DNA of 64,000 bases from Rhynchopus sp. YZ270_cl-10 (Eukaryota; Euglenozoa; Diplonemea; Diplonemida; Diplonemidae), in NCBI GenBank assembly GCA_964035575.1, contig OZ037844.1, forward strand, positions 186,001 through 250,000, in the 5' to 3' direction. The position numbers and the translations under genes are program-made. Under the pieces are notes generated by a model. That model did no database searches, was not told where the DNA came from, and saw only the letters and a program-made list of their open reading frames with translations. Position 1 is the first letter of the stretch. Every line of letters starts with the position of its first letter. Shown one piece after another: positions 39,949 to 48,157 of the stretch.

Positions 39949-40609
39949 CAGGGTATTAGGGTGGTTAAAAAAACTGGTTTTGAAAACCAGTTTTTCCAAA
40001 AACTGGTTTTCAAAAAAAAAAAAAAAAACAGAGAAATCTGGAGGGGGAAAAAAAACCGACACTTTTCACCAGGCCTTTCTGTAAATGTCGTCCCCAGATT
40101 AGGGTGGACTCGATTTTTTCCCCCGCATTTTTCCCCCGCCTGGTAGAACCGTGGTTGAACCATGGGAGTGCCTTTGGGAAATGGCTGTTCCTTGATTTTT
40201 TTTTGCCTGCGGCGCAATTTTTCATTTTTTGCTCCGCAAAAAAGGGTTCGTTGAGTGGCTCTGTGGTGTAAAAAGCTACATTTTTACACCGTACCCTCAA
40301 AATTTTTCGCCTGCGGCGCCATTTTATATTATTTTTTTGCTCCGCAAAAAAAAAAAATACCGTCCCTATGTTCCCAATGGTCAGCAGCGCCGAAAAATAT
40401 TTTGAGCAAAAAACAAGCTGACCTCCCCAATCTTGAAATCTGGATTCCTGGATAAGACACTGACCCCACCCCCGAAAAACCCGAAAAAAGGTGACTGTGT
40501 CCGTCAACGGTGGAGGTTTTCGCCGGAAAAACTAGTTTTCGCCACCCAGGAGAGAAAACCAGAAAAACCAGTTTTTTCCGGAATTTTGGATTTTCACCCT
40601 AATACCCTG
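39949..40609. mobile_element. TIR-bounded non-autonomous element, 661 bp
   Basis: Perfect 15-bp terminal inverted repeats, CAGGGTATTAGGGTG at 39949-39963 and its complement at 40595-40609, bound the element. Imperfect subterminal ACTGGTTTT/AAAACCAGT repeats follow inside both ends. No target duplication is evident. The interior holds the dispersed repeat shared with 655-775. There is no transposase frame, so the superfamily is undetermined. Confidence 0.65.
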
Positions 40610-40623
40610 ATTACTGGGGGGGG

Positions 40624-41035
40624 GGTCGAATAAAGCACGTACGTGTTTTATTAGGCGTCCCTACACTTCAGATCCTGAGGTTTAAAAAAAAAAAAAGTTC
40701 GAAAAGGCGAATAAAGCACGTACGTGCTTTATTCGCCTTTTTGAACTTTTTGGAAAGTTTTTACAATCACAATTTTTTTTCGATTTTTTTTTCGCCCAAG
40801 AGGTGATTTTGCTGCATTTCCGAGCCAATCCCGGCTTGTGGTGGGGGATATACGGAAAAATGGACAAAATTTCAGCGACTTAAATTTTCACAAAATACGA
40901 ACTACCTTGTCACAACACAGGAAAAGTTCAAAAAGTCGAATAAAACACGTACGTGCTTTATTCGACGCAAAAAAAAGCAAAAAACCCATTTTTCAAATGC
41001 GTGCTTTATTCGACGTACGTGCTTTATTCGAATTA
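40624..41035. repeat. Cluster of palindromes centred on CACGTACGTG
   Basis: AATAAAGCACGTACGTGCTT or a close variant occurs near 40629, 40710, 40940 and, rearranged, 41000-41030. The copy at about 40695-40748 extends into a palindrome of more than 50 bp with a single mismatch (AAGTTC.AAAAGGCG and its complement). Other copies share the flanking AAAGTTCAAAAAG. The array is irregularly spaced, unlike a satellite. Confidence 0.75.
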
Positions 41036-41757
41036 CCTCGTTTATTCGGCCCCCCCCAGTAAACTCTCAAAAAATAATAAAAACCCCTTTCATCTTTTGT
41101 TTAGTTGGTACGCTACCCACGTCATACGCTTTTTTTTTTTTCTACCCCCAAAACGTCCAGAAAAGGATGTCAAAAGGGGAAAAAACCCTTAGCCTGAAGT
41201 ACAGAAATGAGGTGAGTGCACAATAATAGGGGAAAGGAATAAACTACAAGTCTCAGATGTTTTAATCATTTCCCACCACAAAGTATTTGTCCTAATAAAA
41301 AAAAAAAAATGAGGTGAATATCATTCTGTGTAAGTCAGAAAACAAAATAAAACAGCAAAAAAAAAAATAAAGATAAAACCACTCCCATTCAGACGACTTC
41401 TTGTTCAGCAACCAAGCATTCTTCTTCCAGCCAGTGAAACAGGAGCAAAACATTTTATTTAAACGTAAACTTTAAACTTAAATGATGCGGCTGACACTGA
41501 GGAAGTATGGTTTACGGCGTCCCATTGAGGGGGCGAACCCTTTTTAATTTTTTGTTCTCTTGAAATGTGTAATTTCATGTTTTCGCGAAAAAAATGCGAA
41601 CTGATCCTACAAGGGTTGAAGGAAGGTGTGTGGAAAACAATAATAACAAGAACAACTAATTGCTAAGAAAAAAAATGGGGTGTGCTGTGGATAACTCCGC
41701 GCGATTTTCGAAACCACCATAGCATCCTGGCGATTTTCTGGAGGTGCTGATGTGACG

Positions 41758-41974
41758 ATGCCTGGTGCGATCGACGACGTGTTGTCGTCTGTGCATTATG
41801 TGTTCCTTCCGCACTGCTCTGATGACGACGACGATGCGTGGGAGCCTGTGGACGACTACGAGCTGGAACATGCCGAGGCCGCCCGAGCGAATGGTTATCG
41901 AGCCTGCCGAGACTACGTCCAATAACGCGATCGAGCAGATGGTGCTGGACGAAGAGGCCAGCCCCACTGTTTAA
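41758..41974 (+). pseudogene. Possible coding relic, acidic peptide
   Basis: A 55-codon frame from ATG 41758 (MPGAIDDVLSSVHYVFLPHC, then SDDDDDAWEPVDDYELEHAE) is followed, in another frame over its end, by NNAIEQMVLDEEASPTV and a stop at 41974. Base composition is more gene-like than the flanks. I recognise no family; it may be the remains of an exon or a small decayed gene. Confidence 0.3.
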
Positions 41975-42297
41975 AAGTTTCAGATGCAGGCATCCCAGTG
42001 GGTCCAGCGTACGAAGAGCGTTTTAGCATACCTGCAGAAGAGCAGAATGCTGGCGTGTTGTAGATTATTTTTTTTCAGAGTGGAGTTCCACAGCACACCC
42101 GGTTTTTTTTCCGATAGCAATTACTTGTTTTTTTTTGAAACTTTGTTTGTTTTTGTATTGCATTTCACTGTAGAAACTTTGTAAGTTAATTTTTTTTGGG
42201 GAGAGGAGGAGAGGAGAGGAGAGGGTAGTGGAATGGTTTCAAAACAAAAAATTATTTAAACGAGTCTGGCGGCTGAAAAGCCTCAGAACACACATGT

Positions 42298-42903
42298 TAA
42301 TAAACGTTTTTAAAAATAGGATGGAACACCCCGTTCCGAAGAGGAATGCAGCCACCCCGAAAAAGTGGGGGTGTGTCGCCAGTCTGCGGTGAGAAACTCC
42401 TCCCTGAGTCAAAACTGCCGCTGGTTAGCGCTGGCTAAGGTTCCCTTTTCACCCGGTCACAATCGAGTCTCGCTCCGTCGGCGTTGACTGCACGGCAAAG
42501 CCCCTTGGTCCACCGTCGTAAAAAGACACCACAAAAAGCGTAGGTAGGTGGGGGACCGGCAGGTTACAGACAGAGGCAGTACGGAGCTAAGGTGTCGGCG
42601 GTCGCGGGTTGCCGTGGAGGCCTGCCCCCCGTGGAGGTCTTGGGATCTGGGAGTTTTGTGGAAGTAATCGGCTCAGAGTACCCTGCATTCCATGCACGAC
42701 TCGAGCTCCTTGTGGTAGGATATTGGGGTCCCGGGAAGCACCCTTCGCCCCGAGGTCCCACCACCCCAGACAGTTTGTAGGTCTAAAAGCACAACGTACT
42801 TGTCCAGGACCTGGCCGCTCTTGGGTTCTCTCGAAAAAAAGATACTAATCCCGTACGCCCGTGCACCGCAAAAATGTGCTATGGGGGGGCGGTCCGCCGT
42901 CGG
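42298..42903 (-). mobile_element. Retroposed insert with 19-bp target duplication
   Basis: A 606-bp GC-rich block sits between two perfect 19-bp direct repeats, AGCCTCAGAACACACATGT, at 42279-42297 and 42904-42922. Long target duplications are typical of non-LTR retroposition. Read on the minus strand the block ends in an AT-rich tail (TATTTTTAAAAACG), preceded by a stem (CACCCCCAC...GGGGTG), like the 3' end of a LINE or SINE. No reverse-transcriptase motif is present, so it is either a 5'-truncated LINE or a SINE. It sits 27 bp past the stop of the receptor-cyclase gene. Confidence 0.55.
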
Positions 42904-42948
42904 GAGCCTCAGAACACACATGTGTAACAACTGTTCTCAATGATGCGG

Positions 42949-45738
42949 TCACCCAGTTGGCGCAGCGACTCCCGTCATGTCTGGCATGTAAGAGATGGGA
43001 ATAGGAACTGCAAGGCGCCCCTGCTGCGCACACAGGTCGATGCGTGTCCTCAGCTCGGCGTCGTGTGCTGTGTCAGACTTGTCCAGGGACGCGTACGCAT
43101 CGCCCACAGAGGTCGAGTAAAGGAAACTCACAGCGTCGTTGTACCGTGTGTACAGTCCACGCTTCTCGCCTTCCTCCAGAGCGTACATCCACTCCTCAGC
43201 CTTCGCCTCGTTCACGTTCACAACTTCGTACAAGTCAAGTTTGCTCTTCTCCGACACAGCAACACGTGTAATAGCACGTATGTCCATGTCTGCCGTGTCC
43301 TGACACATCTTCCGATCGACGAGATTGCGCAGTCCCCAGGCTTTGCACCAACGTTCAATCACCCACACATGTGCACAGCACGTACCGATGATCCCGTAAC
43401 GCATCAACCCTTTGCAACCAATGTTTCCGCAGAGCACAGAGCCAGACAGCGCAGCACCGTTCACAGACAAAGTGTCGTCTGACTCACCGAACCTCAGCAG
43501 GGATGTGACCTTGTGGAGACACGTGACACAGTTGATACGATGTCCCCCCGACAGCACTGTGGTGTTGAACGAAACGTGCACCTTGTCTCCATTCACTTCG
43601 TCCACCACACCACGGTGGCTGTTCGACGCCTCTAACACCTTTGCCAGATAGACGACGTGAACCGAGCGCGCGTTGCTCCGAGTCGACATCATGGAACCAA
43701 TGAAGCCGGACACGTTTGTCACCAGCACTGACACGGATCTCTTTGCCAGATCCGTTGACATGTTCACCTGCTTCCTCTGCATCATCATGCTTTGGTTGCT
43801 GCACTTCGAAGACGCAGCAGACGACCGCGATGTTGCACTGGACGCACGGCTACGGCTACTGGACTCCTTTGTCGTATCCCCTCCACAGCTTGACTCAGGC
43901 TCTTCATTCGTCTTGAACAGCGACTGCGGCATGTACGCTTTGTACTCCTCAAGTCTGTTGATGATCTGGATGAACGCCTTTTGGATCTGGTTTGGGTTGC
44001 TCAGCTCCCGCAGGTACTCGACTTGCTCCAACTGCATCGACGCAATGGCCTTCGCACACCGAATAGCAACAGTGTTGTTGTCAAACTGCAACTTGTACGC
44101 ACGTTGGCTCATCTGGTATTTGTACAGAAGCACCACAATCGCCACCACCACAAGCACACACCCCACAGCTATCACAATGTAGTGCCACGTCTCCAGTGAG
44201 CTGCCCTGCGACACAGTTGTCACAACCTGGCTGTAGGGTGGGAGGCCAATTGTGGCCCGGTACAGGTCACGCATCTGCTCAAAGCCGTGCTTCTCGATGC
44301 GTGACCACCACATGTCGCGCAGCATCACCAGCGCCTCGTCCACAGTCTTCCCGTTGCTCACAGCCTCGCCCAGCGCAATACCCACGTCAACTGCGTAGAA
44401 CGCTCCGTCGGGAAGTTGGATGTCAGGTGCAATGTTCTTGTCGCCCACGTTCGTGATCTTCGTCGTCTCAAGGAACTCATCCGTAATCCATGTCCCAAAC
44501 AGCTTCTCCCACTCAGAATGCACCATGTGGGTCTGCCGGAAGGGTTCAAATGCATCTGTCGTTTCTGAGATGACCAACTCCTTCGACTGCTCAGGGCCAT
44601 TCACAAAGGCCATGAAATCAAAGGTGGCGTCAATATGCTGGCTGTGGTTCCCAATCACCATTGTGTACCCACCGTTCAGTGCAGCGTACGGGGTCACATT
44701 GATCTTCTCCCCATTGCGCCCTTTTGTTGCGTACGGGCACACACTCGGATCAGATGCACACTCTGTGAGCTTCCCGTCCACATCCACAGACGTCGACCCA
44801 GGGAAGGGGAACATGCGCACCTTCTCCTTCCGGGATCCAATCCACGTGTTGTTGAAGTACCGGTCCTGCATCACACCCCCAAGCCAGTTCACAACAAAGA
44901 CACACGACCCAGCAGCCCAGCGCCACCGTGGGTGTGTCATTGCCGTCTCCCCGTTCGGGAACAGATTGCAGTGGTTCTCTGGCTCACGTGTCCCTGACCT
45001 CCAGACACGCACAGCCTGCGAGAACCCACGTCTGAAGCCCTCTGCCTGCACGTTCGGCTCCATCGTGACGGGGTCGAAGAAGTATCCCTGCTCCGAACCC
45101 TTGCTCTGCATGTACGTCACTATGAACTGCATCGTGTTCTCGCCGTTCACAAGCACCGTCAGAATGTCGTCCGTGGGTCCGATGCACTCACACCAGCCGC
45201 GGTCGGGAATCCCGTCACCGTTGATGTCCTTCCCGTCGTAGAACTCAACCATCTCCACCAACTCGTCGATGGTCTGTGGCTCCTGCCCACGTGGGAAGAG
45301 GTCCGCACGCGAGAACACCCCCAGCAGGCCACCATCGGCAGGCATCCCCCATGTGCGCTTGTTGTATGCTGAGTTGTAGTCACGGAAGAACTTCAAGTAG
45401 TCGTCCCAGGCAAGGTTGTCGTCCGCACGCACACGGTCTGTCATGTCCACGAGGTAGCCGTAGTGTGCTGCCTCCTTCATCGTGTTCGCGAGGATCATGT
45501 ACCCGTCGTGGCCGAACCCACGTTCCGACTCCGACTTCATCATCGGAACCAGCGATACGCTGTTGTCCGCAACAAGCGTCACGTTCAGGCCCGTCTTGTC
45601 GTAGAACCGCAGCGCGAACTTCTCAATGGCAAGCTTTGCCCAGTCGCTCATGACAATCTTGATGTTCACCCCATCCCACTTCTTCGCGTCCACAGGCAGG
45701 CACAGGCCCAGCAGCACCACCAGCAGAGGTCTCCACAT
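42949..45738 (-). CDS. Receptor with extracellular solute-binding domain and degenerate class III cyclase domain
   Basis: The product is 929 residues. A signal peptide (1-18) leads to an ectodomain of about 490 residues with the look of bacterial family 1 (sugar-type) solute-binding proteins (DKTGLNVTLVADNS, GYLVDMTDRV, WGMPADGGLLGVFSRADLFP, NGETAMTHPRWRWAAGSCVF). One helix follows (about 519-539, YIVIAVGCVLVVVAIVVLLY), then a helical linker with a Tyr-Met-Pro-Gln motif, a Ser-rich stretch and a class III cyclase homology domain (about 667-800). In that domain VLVTNVSGFIG replaces the usual ADI-GFT, so the first metal-binding Asp is Asn, and IIGTCC replaces the adenine-site IGD; the second metal Asp may survive in NGDKV. 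It is probably a pseudo-cyclase or weak enzyme that senses an external ligand. The ectodomain, linker and cyclase order recalls protist receptor cyclases. A minisatellite lies directly upstream. Confidence 0.82.
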   Translation of the reverse strand: MWRPLLVVLLGLCLPVDAKKWDGVNIKIVMSDWAKLAIEKFALRFYDKTGLNVTLVADNSVSLVPMMKSESERGFGHDGYMILANTMKEAAHYGYLVDMTDRVRADDNLAWDDYLKFFRDYNSAYNKRTWGMPADGGLLGVFSRADLFPRGQEPQTIDELVEMVEFYDGKDINGDGIPDRGWCECIGPTDDILTVLVNGENTMQFIVTYMQSKGSEQGYFFDPVTMEPNVQAEGFRRGFSQAVRVWRSGTREPENHCNLFPNGETAMTHPRWRWAAGSCVFVVNWLGGVMQDRYFNNTWIGSRKEKVRMFPFPGSTSVDVDGKLTECASDPSVCPYATKGRNGEKINVTPYAALNGGYTMVIGNHSQHIDATFDFMAFVNGPEQSKELVISETTDAFEPFRQTHMVHSEWEKLFGTWITDEFLETTKITNVGDKNIAPDIQLPDGAFYAVDVGIALGEAVSNGKTVDEALVMLRDMWWSRIEKHGFEQMRDLYRATIGLPPYSQVVTTVSQGSSLETWHYIVIAVGCVLVVVAIVVLLYKYQMSQRAYKLQFDNNTVAIRCAKAIASMQLEQVEYLRELSNPNQIQKAFIQIINRLEEYKAYMPQSLFKTNEEPESSCGGDTTKESSSRSRASSATSRSSAASSKCSNQSMMMQRKQVNMSTDLAKRSVSVLVTNVSGFIGSMMSTRSNARSVHVVYLAKVLEASNSHRGVVDEVNGDKVHVSFNTTVLSGGHRINCVTCLHKVTSLLRFGESDDTLSVNGAALSGSVLCGNIGCKGLMRYGIIGTCCAHVWVIERWCKAWGLRNLVDRKMCQDTADMDIRAITRVAVSEKSKLDLYEVVNVNEAKAEEWMYALEEGEKRGLYTRYNDAVSFLYSTSVGDAYASLDKSDTAHDAELRTRIDLCAQQGRLAVPIPISYMPDMTGVAAPTG

Positions 45739-45775
45739 GTCGCAAATGAACTGAACGGGTGGTGTTGGCAGGGGA

Positions 45776-46487
45776 GGGAAGAGGGAATAGTTCAGAAAAA
45801 GAGGAGGGGGAAGAGGGAATAGTTCAGAAAAAGAGGAGGGGGAAGAGGGAATAGTTCAGAAAAAGAGGAGGGGGAAGAGGGAATAGTTCAGAAAAAGAGG
45901 AGGGGGAAGAGGGAATAGTTCAGAAAAAGAGGAGGGGGAAGAGGGAATAGTTCAGAAAAAGAGGAGGGGGAAGAGGGAATAGTTCAGAAAAAGAGGAGGG
46001 GGAAGAGGGAATAGTTCAGAAAAAGAGGAGGGGGAAGAGGGAATAGTTCAGAAAAAGAGGAGGGGGAAGAGGGAATAGTTCAGAAAAAGAGGAGGGGGAA
46101 GAGGGAATAGTTCAGAAAAAGAGGAGGGGGAAGAGGGAATAGTTCAGAAAAAGAGGAGGGGGAAGAGGGAATAGTTCAGAAAAAGAGGAGGGGGAAGAGG
46201 GAATAGTTCAGAAAAAGAGGAGGGGGAAGAGGGAATAGTTCAGAAAAAGAGGAGGGGGAAGAGGGAATAGTTCAGAAAAAGAGGAGGGGGAAGAGGGAAT
46301 AGTTCAGAAAAAGAGGAGGGGGAAGAGGGAATAGTTCAGAAAAAGAGGAGGGGGAAGAGGGAATAGTTCAGAAAAAGAGGAGGGGGAAGAGGGAATAGTT
46401 CAGAAAAAGAGGAGGGGGAAGAGGGAATAGTTCAGAAAAAGAGGAGGGGGAAGGGGGAATAGTTCAGAAAAAGACGGGGGGGAAGGG
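45776..46487. repeat. 32-bp minisatellite, about 22 copies
   Basis: The unit is GGGAATAGTTCAGAAAAAGA followed by GGAGGGGGAAGA, 32 bp, repeated with almost no variation from about 45776 to 46440; the last two units carry substitutions (GAAGGGGGAAT, GACGGGG). The plus strand is nearly all purine. It starts some 40 bp upstream of the receptor gene's ATG, so it covers the 5' UTR or promoter. Such homogeneity implies recent expansion, and copy number is probably polymorphic. Confidence 0.97.
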
Positions 46488-48157
46488 ATACAAAGACATG
46501 CATATGTACAACCCCAAGCCCAACCCTTACCATGACGCAAGACCCCCTTTGTGCCGTGGGCCGTTTGGCAAATAGAAATCAAATGAAAAGAATCGACGTT
46601 GGGCCAATGGGGGGGTGTGTGACGCAACTAACACCCCCAATCGGTTCAACACAGACACATGCGGAAGACAATAGAGAAAGAGAAAGCTTGAACCAAGGCG
46701 GCCTGTGTTTCGCGTACAAGAAGTCAATGGACACTATTCTGTACAGGAAGTACCGATAACTAATTTCAAATGTGCCAAATCATCTTGAAAATAGCAAAAA
46801 AAAAAATCAAAAGAGAAAACGTGAAAAGACCAAGAAGAATTGGGTCAAAAAAAAAATAAATCTGAAAGGAACTTCAAAAGACTTCTGAGCTGTTACAAAT
46901 GTGTTACCATTTGTCCCATTGTACAAAAAGAATCTTGAATACCAAAAAAACATCAATACGAGAAATCATGACACACAAAAACAAAAAATAAAACGAATAA
47001 ACATCGAAAAATGCAACAGTTTTGAGCGTTTTTTATACAATAAGTGAAATTCTAAGAAGCAGGCAAATAAAAACTATCGTGCAACCACGCTGACTAGGGT
47101 TATTTGTAATACAGTGCAAGTGGAATACGTGTCCAAACAAAAAAAAAGTTGACTTGAAATACAACCGCCCGCTCGTGACAGTGTACCTTGGTACATAACC
47201 TGCCCCAATCCATGCTCCTACATCCATTTCGAGGTTAACATCTTTGATAAAAAAGACGCCCAATTATCAATAATAGTCGGATTCGGGAAGGTAAGTAAAG
47301 TTTGTTGCGTTGATTGCACTAATCCTCTTGTTTGAGGGATGATTTGGCCGACCGTACCCGATAATACTCTTATAATACTCTTTCTCCTATAAAGCAATCT
47401 TCGAATAGATACCCCCCCCTTTCCCTCCCAAAAAAAATCTGCAAACGACAATAAACGTATTTGAGCGCCTGGTGCTCCTGACAACCCCATATTGCGTACC
47501 TGTTGCGCACTTTGTGGACAAAATTATTACGCATCCACTTGCCGTTTGGATAAGGAAAACAAAGACGAAAAAGGGGGTTTGGGGGGAAGAGTTTAATTCT
47601 TGAACGCATCCCCACACTCAGTCACACAAAAATACAAGAATGCCCTATATTGCGTACTTCTTGCGTTGGTATTTTTTTATTTCTGGGGTACCAACGCCAA
47701 GTTTTTTTTGAAAAAGTGAACAGCGAAAAATCAAAATTGTGGTACATAAAAAATAAATTTATGTAGTGGGGGGGTGGGGGGGTTGGAAACCTACACATGG
47801 GGGGAGGGAAGGAGACACCAGAGTTATGATAACTTTCAACCATCATAAACAAAGGACCTCTTTTTGAAGTGCGTACGTCCAAACGTTGGTTGGAGTAAAA
47901 AGGTTGGGGTAAAAGCATTGAGGGCTCGAAAACAAATTTTACCCGTGTAAGGAGGGGAGAAAAAAGAAAAATTGGCGGTGGGGGAAAACATCATAATTTT
48001 CAACAGGCGCACTTCTCCTTCTGAACTAAATGTACATTTTTTTTTTGTGCGCAATCCCCAGCATCGTATCCACAAATCCAGATTTCAAGGGGGGAGTTTT
48101 TTTTTTTCCTTTTTTTTCAGCACTGAGTCTGAACACAGCTACGTTAATATTATCAAC
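46488..48157. other. Spacer between minisatellite and rhamnosidase gene
   Basis: AT-rich and without a supported gene. A block at 47149-47245 (GTTGACTTGAAATACAA, CTCGTGACAGTGTACCTT, CTACATCCATTTCG) recurs at 54586-54682. Pieces of the GCGTACTTGTT repeat are at 47468-47520 and 47640-47695. A short G-rich run lies near 47767-47785. Confidence 0.55.

Noticed and set aside
42410-42485. tRNA-Glu-like sequence (GGTTAGCG, TTCCCTTTTCACCC, ATCGAGTCTCG)
   Set aside because: The T-arm and acceptor stem do not pair and the segment lies inside the retroposed insert. At best it is a weak tRNA-derived trace.
46400-46627. Reading frame ending in the minisatellite
   Set aside because: Most of it is repeat-derived Phe/Pro/Leu sequence with no conserved domain.
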